64,000 bases of DNA from Caldimonas brevitalea (lineage in GTDB: Bacteria; Pseudomonadota; Gammaproteobacteria; Burkholderiales; Burkholderiaceae_C). Numbering within the stretch: the stretch's first letter is position 1; each line of letters begins with the position of its first letter. Below, piece by piece: positions 54,222 through 64,000 of the stretch. Made by a program: the position numbers and the translations under genes. The notes beneath the pieces are model-generated. The model did no database searches and was not told the origin of the DNA. It saw only the letters and a program-made list of their open reading frames with translations. The stretch lies in contig NZ_CP011371.1 of the NCBI RefSeq assembly GCF_001017435.1, forward strand, positions 806,001 through 870,000, read 5' to 3'.

Positions 54222-54818
54222 ATGATGATGATGTCGCGCAGCCTCTTCTCCGACCACTCCGACGCTCCGCCTTCGCCGCCCGCCGAGGCGGCGGCCAGCG
54301 AGTTGAGCGGCCCGCACTGGGTGGCCCGGTTTCCGACCAGCCAGCGGCTGGAGGATTTGATCGAGCCGTTCCGCACCAACGTGGGCCGCTTCATCGCGGC
54401 GCTGCAGGCCGCAGGCGCCTCGGTCAGAATCTCGGCCACCTACCGTCCTCCCGAGCGGGCTTACCTGATGCACTATGCGAAGAAGCTGGCCGATGGCCGA
54501 TTGCGCGCGGCCGAGGTGCCGCCGATGGCCGGCGTGCCGATCGAATGGGTGCACGCCACCGAAGCGGCGTCACGGCAAGCGGCGGCCGCGATGGTGCGGG
54601 CCTACGGCATCGTCTACGCGCCGGCGCTGCGCTCGCGCCACACCGAAGGGCGGGCCATCGACATGACGATCGACCATGCCATCGGCAAGACCGTCGAGAC
54701 CGGCGACGGCTCGGCGGTGCGTGTGGCCAGCCTGCGCGTGCTGCACCGAGTGGGCGCAAGCTACGGTGTCATCAAGCTGCTGAGCGATCCGCCGCATTGG
54801 TCGGACGATGGGCATTGA
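54222..54818 (+). CDS. M15-like metallopeptidase
   Basis: 198 residues. The zinc motif SxHxxGxAxD is present as SRHTEGRAIDMTID, and the late HW ligand pair as PPHWSDD, both typical of M15 D-Ala-D-Ala carboxypeptidases and phage endolysins. There is no signal peptide, so export by holin, T6SS or cell lysis would be required to reach peptidoglycan. Several ATGs open the frame (MMMM); the first was taken. The last 11 bases overlap the next gene. Confidence 0.82.
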   Translation: MMMMSRSLFSDHSDAPPSPPAEAAASELSGPHWVARFPTSQRLEDLIEPFRTNVGRFIAALQAAGASVRISATYRPPERAYLMHYAKKLADGRLRAAEVPPMAGVPIEWVHATEAASRQAAAAMVRAYGIVYAPALRSRHTEGRAIDMTIDHAIGKTVETGDGSAVRVASLRVLHRVGASYGVIKLLSDPPHWSDDGH

Positions 54819-55353
54819 ACGTGCGCTGTGGGCCGTCGGCCTGCTGCTGGCGGCGACGGCCGCCGCGGCGGGGCCGGGCAGTGGTGCCGTGCGCATCGAC
54901 GCGGACGGCCGCTTGCGGCTTTACACCTCGCACGCCGTCGCGCCGGGCGAGAGTGTGCTGTTCCAGTATCCGTCGGGCAGCGCCGCGAACAGTGCCGTTC
55001 GTTGCTGCAAACGCTTGCCGGCGCACAGCTTGCAGCCCGTCGAGGAGGAATCCGTCGCCAGCGACGAGCTGGGCGGACGACCAGTGCAGGTCTACAGCGT
55101 TGAGCTGCCCGCCTCGCAGCGCCCGGCGCAGGCTTTCATCGGCGCCGCCGTCATCGGGGCCGGCCTGAAGGCGGCCGACCAGCGCGGCGGTCGCCTGCTG
55201 GTCAAGAGCGGGCGGGCCAGCTACATCGTCACGCGCTGCACCAGTGCCGAGGGCGTGCACGTGGTGGCCAAGGACAGGCGGCGCGGCCGCACCGTGGGGC
55301 ACACCTACCTGGGTTTGGGCTACGACGTGGAGGACTCCACGTGTCGGCATTGA
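54808..55353 (+). CDS. Secreted protein of unknown function overlapping the M15 gene
   Basis: 181 residues with a good signal peptide (ALWAVGLLLAATAAAAG). Four cysteines are seen, two adjacent (AVRCCKRLP), plus C in VTRCTS and DSTCRH, suggesting disulfides in the periplasm. No family recognised. The 11-base overlap with the upstream peptidase implies cotranslation. A periplasmic inhibitor of that enzyme is an inference. Confidence 0.72.
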   Translation: MGIERALWAVGLLLAATAAAAGPGSGAVRIDADGRLRLYTSHAVAPGESVLFQYPSGSAANSAVRCCKRLPAHSLQPVEEESVASDELGGRPVQVYSVELPASQRPAQAFIGAAVIGAGLKAADQRGGRLLVKSGRASYIVTRCTSAEGVHVVAKDRRRGRTVGHTYLGLGYDVEDSTCRH

Positions 55354-55418
55354 AGGCGCTTGCGGGCCGCAACGCACAGTCAGCCGTCCGTGCTGTGAAC
55401 AACAGGTCTTGGCGGGCG

Positions 55419-57356
55419 TCAGGCCGGGTTCGCGCGCAGTTTGTCGTAGCGTGAGGCGCCACAGCAGTCGCCGGACGTGTCGGGCTCTGCGGCCGCCTCG
55501 AACGCACGCAGGATGACGCGGTCGCGACCGGCCTGCTTGGCTTCGTAGAGGGCCCGGTCGGCCGCTGCATACAAATCGTCGACCCGCGGCATCGCGGCCC
55601 CGTGGCCGCTCCACCAGATGGCGCCGAAACTCGCCGTCACCCGACCCAGCGGGCTGGTCGGGTGCGGCAGCGTGCTGTGCACGACCGCCTCGCGCAGCTG
55701 CGCGGCGAACTGGCGCGCTGCCTCGGGCGAGGCCGCGGTGTACAGCACACCGAATTCTTCGCCGCCGAGCCGGAACAGCCGGTCGCCTGATCGCTTCAAC
55801 TGCTGCTGCACGGCATGGACGATGGTACGCAGCGCCTCGTCGCCGGCCTGGTGGCCGTAATGGTCGTTGTAGGCCTTGAAATGGTCGATGTCGAACATGC
55901 ACAGCACCCACGGGTCGCTGCGCGCGACGCCATGGACCGCGTCGCGGAAGATGTCGTTGAAGTGGCGCCGGTTGTACGCGCCGGTCAGCTCGTCGGTGAT
56001 CGCCAGTTCACCCAGCCGCCGGTTGACTTGCTCCAACTCGTCGGTGCGTTCGCGCACCTGCTGGTCGAGCCGTGTCGTCAATGCGGCCTGCGCCTCGCGC
56101 GCGGCACGTTCGGCTTCCAGCTTCTGGGCTTTCAGCGTGTTCATCGAATCGGCCAGGCCGAAGGCCAGCAGCAACACTTCGAGGCAGGAGCCGATCTGCA
56201 GCGCCCAGGTGCTGAAGCCGTTGGACGGCAGCACGTGCAGCAGCTTCAGATAGTAGATGGCGCAGGAGATGCCGAGCACGGCGAAGGCGATGCACAGCAC
56301 CAGGGCCTCGCGCGAGCCGCGTACCATGGCCCAGACGGCACTCGACGAACACACCACCAGCAGCAGCAAGCTGGCCGGGATGCTGAGCGCAAAGGCGAGC
56401 GTGTAATGGTCGAACAGCGCCGGCAGCACGGCCAGCAGATTGATGTAGCTCAAGACGCGCATCAGCCGGGTGCACCAGGGCGGCTGGATCTCCGGGGCCC
56501 GGATGTAGGCCTGCGCGAAGAAGCCGAAGATCGAGATGCTCGCCCCGACGGCGATCGCCAGGATGGCGTTGTTGAAGTTCGGCGAGCCCGGCCAGAAGTA
56601 CTGGAACCCCAGCCCGCTGAAGGTGAAGCTCCAGAGCAGGAACGCGCCCAGGTAGGCCACATAGGGGGCGAAGGCGCGCTCGCGCGTGGAGACGTAGAGG
56701 AACAGGTTGTACAGGGTCAGCGCCAACAGCGCGCCGTGGTACAGGCCCAGCAGCAGGGTTTCGAGGTTCGCCTGGGCGTAGAAGCGGGCCTCGCCCGACA
56801 CCGACAGCGGCAGCATCTCGTGCAGACCATCGTGACTGTCCAGCCTCAGGTACAGCTCGAGCGGCTCGCCGACCGGCAGCAGGGCGGGCAGCGTGGGTGT
56901 GCGGTGGTCGATGCCACGTGCATGGAAGGGCTGGCGGTCGCCGCTGCGGTTGGTCGCCATCAACTCACCCGAGCGGCGCACCAAAAACCACTCGACCTCG
57001 TCTTGCAGCGGTGAGCCGAGATCGAACACGACCGGCAGCGGTTGGCCGGTGCTGTTGCGGACCGCCACGCGGACCCACCACACCGACCGGGAAAACCCGA
57101 CGTTGAGCGCATCCGACGGGCCTTGCTGCCAGCCCGTGTCGCGCTGGCGCACCTGCGCGAGCGTCATCGCACGGCTGGCGTCTTCCAGCAGTTGGGCATG
57201 GCCCGACAGGGGCACGCGAGCCGAGGCCGACAAGGGCACCGGCGTCGGTGCCGCCATGGCCAGCGTCGCGCAAAAGAGCCACAGCAAGCCGGCGACTGCG
57301 CAGTGCAGCAAAAGCCGGCCGCAGCTGAAGATCGGAAGGCGGCTCATGCTCGACAT
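55419..57356 (-). CDS. Diguanylate cyclase with 7TMR-DISM sensor
   Basis: 645 residues. A signal/anchor segment and an extracellular 7TMR-DISM beta domain (about 40-185, WWVRVAVRNSTGQPLPVVFDL) are followed by about seven membrane helices (LYHGALLALTLYNLFLY onward), a coiled coil and a GGDEF domain with GGEEF at 531-535 and FDIDHFKAYND as the metal site. It should make c-di-GMP from GTP in response to an extracellular ligand, perhaps a carbohydrate. The RxxD inhibitory site is not obvious. An ATG three codons later is equally possible. Confidence 0.92.
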   Translation of the reverse strand: MSSMSRLPIFSCGRLLLHCAVAGLLWLFCATLAMAAPTPVPLSASARVPLSGHAQLLEDASRAMTLAQVRQRDTGWQQGPSDALNVGFSRSVWWVRVAVRNSTGQPLPVVFDLGSPLQDEVEWFLVRRSGELMATNRSGDRQPFHARGIDHRTPTLPALLPVGEPLELYLRLDSHDGLHEMLPLSVSGEARFYAQANLETLLLGLYHGALLALTLYNLFLYVSTRERAFAPYVAYLGAFLLWSFTFSGLGFQYFWPGSPNFNNAILAIAVGASISIFGFFAQAYIRAPEIQPPWCTRLMRVLSYINLLAVLPALFDHYTLAFALSIPASLLLLVVCSSSAVWAMVRGSREALVLCIAFAVLGISCAIYYLKLLHVLPSNGFSTWALQIGSCLEVLLLAFGLADSMNTLKAQKLEAERAAREAQAALTTRLDQQVRERTDELEQVNRRLGELAITDELTGAYNRRHFNDIFRDAVHGVARSDPWVLCMFDIDHFKAYNDHYGHQAGDEALRTIVHAVQQQLKRSGDRLFRLGGEEFGVLYTAASPEAARQFAAQLREAVVHSTLPHPTSPLGRVTASFGAIWWSGHGAAMPRVDDLYAAADRALYEAKQAGRDRVILRAFEAAAEPDTSGDCCGASRYDKLRANPA

Positions 57357-57541
57357 ATCGGCCTGGGTGCGGCGGCGCTTGAGGGCGCGGGCGAAAATAA
57401 CTGAAGCGGTCGCGCCGGACGTGAAGTCTTGCGCGCCTGCGAGCCCGGACGGGATCACCCAGCCGGGCGCTGCGGTAACCTTTCGACCACGCCCGTTCCG
57501 CCAGGCCCATCCGGCGGCCCCGCTTGTCTCCTCCATCGAGC

Positions 57542-57913
57542 ATGAACCCACCCGACCGCGCCGCCAGCCGGCTTGTCTATTCCACCGACGGCGGGCGCAT
57601 CTGTCCGGACTGCGGCAAGCCCCGCACCGCTTGTGTCTGTGCGGCCGCCAAGCAGCAGGCGGTGCCGGCGGGCGACGGGGTGGTGCGGGTGTCGCGCGAG
57701 ACCAAGGGCCGCGGCGGCAAGGCGGTCACGGTGGTGCGCGGTGTGGCGCTGCCAGCAGCGGCCTTGAGCGAGCTGGGGAAACGGCTGAAGGCCGGGTGCG
57801 GGTCGGGCGGCACCGTCAAAGAGGGTGTGATCGAGGTCCAGGGCGACCACGCCGACCGGGTCATCGAGCAGCTGCGGCGCGAAGGCTGGACGGTGAAGCG
57901 GGCGGGCGGGTAG
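57542..57913 (+). CDS. yciH: SUI1/YciH family translation initiation-like factor
   Basis: 123 residues. An N-terminal CPDC...CVC cysteine cluster is followed by the SUI1 fold (VRVSRETKGRGGKAVTVVRG, LKAGCGSGGTVKEGVIEVQGD). YciH is the bacterial eIF1 homologue; it helps discriminate initiation codons. It starts 186 bases upstream of the divergent diguanylate cyclase start. Confidence 0.93.
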   Translation: MNPPDRAASRLVYSTDGGRICPDCGKPRTACVCAAAKQQAVPAGDGVVRVSRETKGRGGKAVTVVRGVALPAAALSELGKRLKAGCGSGGTVKEGVIEVQGDHADRVIEQLRREGWTVKRAGG

Positions 57914-57955
57914 GTCGGACGCCGCGCCGGGGGCCGCCGGCCTCACGTGGCGCCC

Positions 57956-58252
57956 CTACTCGGCCCTGTCCTCGCCCAGCACCTCGTCAATCGCGGCCGT
58001 GGTGTTCACGGCATGCTGTGCCACCTGCTCCACATTCAGTCCCACCACCTCCAGCGGATAGGTGCCCGAGACGATGCCGCGATACCAGATCTGAGCCGCG
58101 GCCACCTCGGGCGGCATGCCTTCGATGGCGGCGACGAGACACTCGACGACCGAGCCCAGGCCGGCGTCGGCGTAAAGTTCTTCGGCTTCGTAGCTCACGC
58201 TGTATTCAAACAAGCCGGGGCGGCGGCCTTCGATGTCGATGCGGGCGATCAT
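57956..58252 (-). CDS. Small conserved-type hypothetical protein, 98 residues
   Basis: ATG behind GGAG. The sequence is balanced and acidic (FEYSVSYEAEELYADAGLGS, VEQVAQHAVNTTAAIDEVL). No signal peptide. No family recognised. It is convergent with yciH. Confidence 0.65.
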   Translation of the reverse strand: MIARIDIEGRRPGLFEYSVSYEAEELYADAGLGSVVECLVAAIEGMPPEVAAAQIWYRGIVSGTYPLEVVGLNVEQVAQHAVNTTAAIDEVLGEDRAE

Positions 58253-58516
58253 GGGGGACTCCGGTGGGAACGCGTGGTCATTGTCGAGCAGGGCTGTCGG
58301 GGCGTCACCGGTTCGCACCGGACGCGGCGCCCTTCGAACGGCAGGCGTGACAGGCGGCCCCGCGACCCGGGCGTGCCCGCACCGGCTGCCTGGCCTTGCG
58401 CGCAAGGCCTGCCGGCGGCCGCGTCGCGTCCTACACTCGCCCGGAGGCCGCGGCCGCTCGGTGCCCGCCGGGTGGCCGCATCGTCGCGACAGTGGGACAG
58501 TGGAGTAGGGGGCCCC

Positions 58517-58846
58517 ATGGGCATGAGCACTGAATATGCAGCGGTCGAGCCGGCCCGCGCCGACATCGACGCCCTGCCGGAGCCGATCGTCATCGAATTC
58601 GGCACACCCTGGTGCGGCTTTTGCCGCGCCGCGCAGCCGCTGATCGAGGCGGCCTTCCAGGATCACCCGGGGGTGCGGCACCTCAAGGTCGAGGACGGCC
58701 GGGGCCGCCCGCTCGGGCGCTCGTTCGGCGTCAAGCTGTGGCCGACACTCGTGTTCATGCATCGCGGCCAAGAGCTGGCGCGGGTGGTGAGGCCAAGCGA
58801 CGTGCAGGCCATTTCGCGCGCCTTCGCTCAGCTGCCCACCGCCTGA
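58517..58846 (+). CDS. Thioredoxin-like protein
   Basis: 109 residues. WCGFC active site with C33 and C36, cis-Pro region KLWPTLVFMHRGQE. No signal peptide, so a cytosolic thioredoxin-like reductant or a monothiol-like chaperone. An ATG two codons later is possible. Ends 16 bases before the convergent acyl-CoA-dehydrogenase-like gene. Confidence 0.88.
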   Translation: MGMSTEYAAVEPARADIDALPEPIVIEFGTPWCGFCRAAQPLIEAAFQDHPGVRHLKVEDGRGRPLGRSFGVKLWPTLVFMHRGQELARVVRPSDVQAISRAFAQLPTA

Positions 58847-58862
58847 CGGTGCGCACTTCGGC

Positions 58863-60056
58863 TTAGAACGCGAAGAACGTCCAGTCGGGCGGCAGGCCGA
58901 ACAGCAAGCGGCCGACCGATTCATAACGAGCCGTCGACCCGAAGGCGTGCTGCGTCACGCTGTGGACGTCACGGAAATACCGTTGGAACCGTTGCGTCTC
59001 GCGGATCGCCGAGGTGCCGGCGACTTCGTGCACCAGGTCGACCGCGTCCGCCGCGGCGCGGATCGCGAAGGTGGTGGCCAGTTGTAGCTGCATCTTCTGC
59101 TGCAGCGTTGGCCGGCCCCCGTCGAGCGCGGTCTGCCAGGCGTCGCCGACGGCGCTGTGCAGATAGGCGCGGCCGGCGCCCAGCAGGGCTTCGGCCCGCG
59201 CCGCCTGCGCCTGCACGCCCGGCCGCTCTCGCAGCGGCGACAGCGTGTATTGCGGCGTCTTGTGCTGCGCCAGTTCGATCAGCGCATCGATGGCGGCCCG
59301 CGCGCTGCCCAGCGCAGTCGGTGCCAGCGCCACCACGGAGAGCCAGATGCCGATGCGGTACAGCGGCCCCTGGAAGGCGGCGCCGAGTTCGGTGGGCGGC
59401 AGCAACAAAGCCGTGCGCTGTTCGGGGATGAACACATCGTCGAGCACGATGTCGTCGCTGCCGGTGGCTCGCAGGCCCAGTGTGTCCCAGGTGTCGAGCA
59501 GGGTCGCGTCGTCGGTGCGGTAGACGACCAGCAGCCGCAGCGGGTCGCCGTCGGGCTCGACGCGGCGCGGTGTCTCGTCGTCCAGGATCAAGGCCGACCC
59601 GACCGACCAGCGGCTGCCATGGCAGCCGCTGCCGAAGGGCCAGCGGCCCGACACCCGGTAGCCCCCTTCGACCGGCACCGCGCGGCCCGGCGGGAACAAG
59701 GTGCCGCTGAAGACGACGTCGTGTGGTGGTGCGAACAGCTCCTGCACACCCGCCTCGGGCAGCCACGAGAAGAACGGCACGCTGGAGGCCGAGGCGGCGA
59801 CATTCCATGCCACCGAACTGTCCAGCCGGGCCAGCGCCTCCAGCACGGTCAACCCGGTGAGGGGGTCGGCTTCGAGGCCCCCCAGCGAACGCGGTCCCCA
59901 CAGGTTGAACAGACCGGCTTCGGCCAGTGCGTGCTGCACCGGCGCCGCGATGCGGCGTTCCTGCTCGGCCTGCACGCTGTGCGCGTCGACGAGCGGGGCC
60001 AGCGCTTGCACCCGGGCCAGCAGCGTGTCGAGTAGGGAAGACGAATGGCTCATCAT
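58863..60056 (-). CDS. Acyl-CoA dehydrogenase-like flavoprotein
   Basis: 397 residues, ATG behind GGAGG. The helical N-domain (AEAGLFNLWGPRSLGGLEADPLTGL), the middle beta domain (GYRVSGRWPFGSGC) and the C-terminal helical domain (REVAGTSAIRETQRFQRYFRDVHSVTQHAF-type end) fit the acyl-CoA dehydrogenase/DszC-type monooxygenase superfamily. The catalytic Glu of true dehydrogenases is not apparent, favouring a FMN-dependent monooxygenase or desulfurisation-type role. No sulfur genes are adjacent. Confidence 0.86.
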   Translation of the reverse strand: MMSHSSSLLDTLLARVQALAPLVDAHSVQAEQERRIAAPVQHALAEAGLFNLWGPRSLGGLEADPLTGLTVLEALARLDSSVAWNVAASASSVPFFSWLPEAGVQELFAPPHDVVFSGTLFPPGRAVPVEGGYRVSGRWPFGSGCHGSRWSVGSALILDDETPRRVEPDGDPLRLLVVYRTDDATLLDTWDTLGLRATGSDDIVLDDVFIPEQRTALLLPPTELGAAFQGPLYRIGIWLSVVALAPTALGSARAAIDALIELAQHKTPQYTLSPLRERPGVQAQAARAEALLGAGRAYLHSAVGDAWQTALDGGRPTLQQKMQLQLATTFAIRAAADAVDLVHEVAGTSAIRETQRFQRYFRDVHSVTQHAFGSTARYESVGRLLFGLPPDWTFFAF

Positions 60057-60268
60057 CTCGAAGACCTCCGCGCCCCCTGACCGAGGCGTGCTGACGGTGA
60101 CGGAGCGGGTGTACCGCCGCTGGTGCCGCTTCGGTCGCGCGGCCCATCTGGCCTGCGGTGGGAGCACCCACCCCTGCAGACGGTCGCGACTTTGCCATGC
60201 CGGGCCCCCTGCGTCCACTTGGTACGCCTGCTGGATCTTTCAGGCGCGCCGCTTCCGATGAGGGACGC

Positions 60269-61108
60269 TCAGCTTCGACGCGGGCGGGGGCCTGCCGGCG
60301 GTGGTGGAGGGGTCGGGGACGCGGCCGTCTTCGCGCTGTTCAACGCCTGGCGCTCGGTCTCCAGTTGGCCGGTGATGCGCTTCAGGTCGGCCTGCGTCGT
60401 CGTCGCCAGGTCGACGAAGCGACAGCCGATGTGGAACTGCTCGCCCAGCAGGTAGGACCGGAAGGCTCGCCGCAGCCGGATGTCGAGGTCGACCACCAGC
60501 AGTTCACCGTGCCCCAGTTCCAGGCGCACTTTCGAGAGCCGGCGCCCGACGCTGAGGCCGACGGCTTCGTGCGGCGCTGCGCGCAGGCCGACTCCGCCGA
60601 GCGACAGGTCGTAGACGTTGAGCGCGTAGTGCTGCCCGTGCAGCGTGAACTCGGCCACATAGGGACGGCCGAGCGGCGCGTCGAGGCGATGGAACTCGCG
60701 CCGTTGCAGCTTGATGAGCTCAGCCGGAAACGGGCAGGTCGCGCGCGTGGGCTGCCCCGGGACGAGCTGCCATTGCACGACGTCGAGCCCGAACTGCAGC
60801 TTGATGCCATGCGAGATGGCGACGAACAAGGCCGCGCCGTCGGGCACCGGCGTCTCGACCAGCGTTTCAAATGTCCAGCGGCGTGCCGCCATGTCGACCG
60901 ACGTGACGCGCCCCAGCACCGAGGCGGCGATGTCGGGCGGGTAGGCCGTGACCGCCTCGGCGGCCGTCGCCAGCGCTTGCAGCGCGACGCCGATCTGCAC
61001 CGGGTCGGTCAGGCGGTAGGGGCCCACGTCGATGTCGTTGCCGATGGGCTCGGCCGGCGCGATGGGGGGCGCGGTCGGATGGCGCGGGATCGAAGGGGGT
61101 TGGCCCAC
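60269..61108 (-). CDS. PilZ domain protein with YcgR-type N-domain
   Basis: About 279 residues from a proposed GTG start; the frame is open for another 350 bases without a supported start, so the true N-terminus is uncertain. The YcgR-like N-domain (about 20-125) is followed by PilZ: R136-R-x3-R141 (KLQRREFHRLD) and D167-x-S-x3-G (NVYDLSLGGVGL), the c-di-GMP-binding motifs. Such proteins brake flagellar motility. It may act with the diguanylate cyclase 4 kb upstream. Confidence 0.82.
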   Translation of the reverse strand: MGQPPSIPRHPTAPPIAPAEPIGNDIDVGPYRLTDPVQIGVALQALATAAEAVTAYPPDIAASVLGRVTSVDMAARRWTFETLVETPVPDGAALFVAISHGIKLQFGLDVVQWQLVPGQPTRATCPFPAELIKLQRREFHRLDAPLGRPYVAEFTLHGQHYALNVYDLSLGGVGLRAAPHEAVGLSVGRRLSKVRLELGHGELLVVDLDIRLRRAFRSYLLGEQFHIGCRFVDLATTTQADLKRITGQLETERQALNSAKTAASPTPPPPPAGPRPRRS

Positions 61109-61663
61109 GAGAGCTACTGCAACAAATGGTCGGATGGCGGGATGGGCGACGAGCTTACCGCGAACGCGGCGCGGGCCTTGTGCGGAAGTTCTCGGTAGGG
61201 GCGAGTGTGTGGTGGGCGGTGCCTTCGCGGTGAAGTCCGCGTGGACCTGCAAGTCGGCGGCCGGCGGGGGCTCGAGGGGGTTTTGCTTGAGGGCGAGGTG
61301 CGTCGCTGGGTGAAGTGGGTCCTCGCACCTTGGTTCGCCCCGGGGGCAATCCACAGCTCTTGTGGATGGGCTTGTGGAAAAGCTGTCAGTCCTGCACGGA
61401 GGGCGTGGTGGGGCGTGGCTTGTCATCAAACTGCCTCGTTTCTGGGCAGCCGGCGACATCAAGGGGATGGGTGTGGGTGGGGTGGAGGTGGGTATCGGCC
61501 TTCGGACGGGGGGTTGATTTGGGTGCTGGTGTAGTCGCCCCTGCGGGCGAGTGCCGGGATGTGCGCCCGGCAGCGCACCTACCTTTCTTGTCTCGCCAAG
61601 AAAGGTAGGCCAAAGAAGGCGACCCGAGTGCGGCGCCCCTTCGCTGCGCGAAGGGGTGCTCTG
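61109..61663. other. Non-coding region with copy 1 of a REP-like element
   Basis: 555 bases; G/C-skewed tracts and no supported gene. From 61541 it holds the interspersed repeat core and hairpin also found in inverted orientation at 63537-63604. The IS element is inserted just after it. Confidence 0.55.
61541..61609 (+). repeat. Interspersed repeat, copy 1 (31-base core plus 12-base hairpin)
   Basis: A 31-base core at 61541-61571 is identical, in inverted orientation, to 63574-63604. It is followed by a hairpin with 12-base arms CCTACCTTTCTT (61578-61589) and AAGAAAGGTAGG (61598-61609), loop of 8. Such modules are common in Burkholderiales intergenic DNA. Confidence 0.7.
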
Positions 61664-61675
61664 TGTCGTGGTCCA
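61664..61675. repeat. Left terminal inverted repeat of the IS element
   Basis: TGTCGTGGTCCA, perfect to the right end for 12 bases, with GGACAC conserved 8 bases further in. Confidence 0.85.
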
Positions 61676-61710
61676 GTTTTTTCGGACACGCCGATAGGTA
61701 AAAACGTGGT

Positions 61711-62894
<1,184 letters not shown>

Positions 62895-62916
62895 CTATCA
62901 AGGTGTCCATCAAGAT

Positions 62917-62928
62917 TGGACCACGACA
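62917..62928. repeat. Right terminal inverted repeat of the IS element
   Basis: TGGACCACGACA, complement of the left end. Confidence 0.85.
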
Positions 62929-63908
62929 CTGCGGTGCTCGCGCCGGGAAGGCGGCTGCGGAACTCGCCCTTTTTGAAGAGCGCCTGCGCGCTCTTCAAAC
63001 GGAGCTCAGACAGTCCTCGCCGACCCCGCGCTGCGCGCGGGGCAACCTTCTCGTCGCTGCGCTCCTCGACGCCGCACACGGGAGGGGGAGAGCCACGGCT
63101 CGCTGCGCCTCGCCTCGAATGGCTGCCTCTTCCTGCGGAAGAGGTTCGCCTAGTGCGCGTGCGCGCGCTCTAACGTCTACGCGTCCCCGGTTCACAACGG
63201 ATTGAGCCGACACCCGTGTCGCAAACCACCCATTCGAGACCGAGACGGAGCACGAGCACGAGCACAGCGAAGTGCGCCGCGCTCCGATACCCAGGCCAAC
63301 GCCGAAACATCCCTGGTTGACCCCCTCTCCCACGGGGAGAGGGTGGGGGAGTGGGTTGTTTGGCTGGCAGCGGGTCCCCTTATGACGAGCTGAGCAGCGC
63401 AGGGGTGGGCGGAAAAAGAAGGGCCGATTGTCTGAGCCCGCAGGGCGAGTTTGAGGCCCTTCCCGCCCGCCCCGAGCAGCGCAAGGCACCCCCGGCGCAG
63501 CCGGGGGCGAGGATTAGGGTGCCCTTTCTTTTGGTGCCTTTTCTTTGGGCAAGCAAAGAAAAGGTACTGCGCCGCCGGGCGCACATCCCGGCACTCGCCC
63601 GCAGGGCGATCGCCCCAACGGGGCGACACCCCCTCCCCAAGCCGAGCAAGAGCAAGCCTCGCCCCCGCCGCCCCGGTTCTTCGAGACGAAAAACCGGTGA
63701 GCCTACATCCATTTTCAACCCACGCCCCGCCACCACCGCAGGCCGGATTCGCACGCCGGAAGCAGCTTTTCCCTTATTCGAAAACACCCCCGAAAACCGG
63801 TGAGGCACTGCTGCACGAGGGAGGCGAAATCGTGAGCCGGGGGGCCGCAAGCCGGCGCTGCGGCCGTCGATATACGAGACATCCGCTTACATCATTTGAG
63901 AGCCCCCC
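62929..63908. other. Non-coding repeat-rich region with copy 2 of the REP-like element
   Basis: 980 bases with no supported gene. It contains C/G-rich hairpins such as CCCTCTCCC/GGGAGAGGG (63323-63331 and 63335-63343, loop 3), a widespread proteobacterial repeat. Copy 2 of the interspersed repeat lies at 63537-63604. The end approaches the promoter of the lipoprotein gene. Confidence 0.5.
63537..63604 (-). repeat. Interspersed repeat, copy 2 (inverted)
   Basis: The core at 63574-63604 equals copy 1 in reverse. Its hairpin has arms CCTTTTCTTT (63537-63546) and AAAGAAAAGG (63555-63564), loop of 8. The stem sequence differs from copy 1 but keeps its shape. Confidence 0.7.
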
Positions 63909-64000
63909 GTGAAGCAGCATGTTGTCCTCCCCATCGCGCTCGCCCTGTCGCAGGCGCTGATCCTCAGTGCGTGTGGTGGTGGTGGTGGCGGCGGATCATC
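63909..64000 (+). CDS. Lipoprotein, N-terminal part (leaves the window)
   Basis: GTG start; 30 codons are visible. The signal sequence VVLPIALALSQALILSAC ends in a lipobox with Cys and a poly-Gly run (GGGGGG), as seen in the haem peroxidase lipoprotein here. The mature protein is outside the window. Ribosome site is weak (GAGAG), so the start is provisional. Confidence 0.6.
   Translation, partial: MKQHVVLPIALALSQALILSACGGGGGGGS

Noticed and set aside
63973..63994. GGT/GGC run as a phase-variation tract
   Set aside because: It encodes the poly-Gly linker after a lipobox and is only a short, interrupted repeat.

Overview
The window is high-GC DNA (roughly two thirds G+C by eye) from a betaproteobacterium. 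Gene content points to the Burkholderiales, probably the Rubrivivax/Leptothrix/Caldimonas-type group: PEP-CTERM proteins, a Burkholderiales-style NorR/flavohaemoglobin pair, DUF2239 and DUF6351 families, a NagQ-like box upstream of a chitinase, and many divergent regulator/enzyme pairs. The assignment rests on family impressions only. No rRNA, tRNA, CRISPR array or prophage was seen. About 57 protein-coding genes and one IS element are supported. Almost every gene casts a long antisense shadow frame, and these were left out.

Layout. 1-8.3 kb: 5' part of a DbpA-type RNA helicase, an unusual phospholipase D protein carrying an HEGTH motif, a secreted chitinase, a LOV photoreceptor hybrid histidine kinase and a lipoprotein haem peroxidase. 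8.5-12.2 kb: PEP-mutase-like enzyme, DUF2239 protein and a divergent AraC/SDR pair. 12.2-17.8 kb: a six-gene overlapping minus-strand operon rsbR-rsbS-rsbT-(RsbT/RsbX fusion)-histidine kinase-hybrid histidine kinase, i.e. a stressosome wired to two-component output. 18-23.4 kb: GH13 glycosidase, SurE, TetR and a two-domain glycosyltransferase. 23.5-27.8 kb: divergent norR/hmp nitric oxide detoxification pair with recognisable NorR-like boxes and a sigma-54 promoter, then an ammonium transporter. 28-33 kb: HAD hydrolase, histidine phosphatase, AraC regulator and a large DUF6351 lipoprotein.

33-38.5 kb: a small secreted acidic peptide and two convergent, overlapping PEP-CTERM proteins; a Tim44-domain protein with a clear terminator; a LysR regulator facing an internally deleted azoreductase remnant and a glutathione S-transferase. 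38.9-45.5 kb: pssA and psd (both steps of phosphatidylethanolamine synthesis, not adjacent), SDR/TetR divergent pair with a strong palindrome, alpha/beta hydrolase and DJ-1/PfpI protein. 45.5-61.1 kb: PAS-PAS chemoreceptor with divergent signalling tip, cupin, an 890-residue PEP-CTERM adhesin-like protein, HPP-CBS membrane protein, DUF3089 lipoprotein, M15-like peptidase overlapping a secreted protein gene, 7TM diguanylate cyclase, YciH, thioredoxin-like protein, acyl-CoA-dehydrogenase-like flavoprotein and a PilZ protein. 61.1-64 kb: repeat-rich non-coding DNA holding an intact IS3-family element with 3-bp target duplication, then the start of a lipoprotein gene that leaves the window.

The main themes are sensing and signalling (blue light, general stress, NO, c-di-GMP, chemotaxis) and surface or secreted proteins. 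No single wholly unknown system was proven. The best candidates for a second look are the stressosome operon, the PLD/HEGTH protein, the M15-like peptidase/periplasmic protein pair and the PEP-CTERM cluster.
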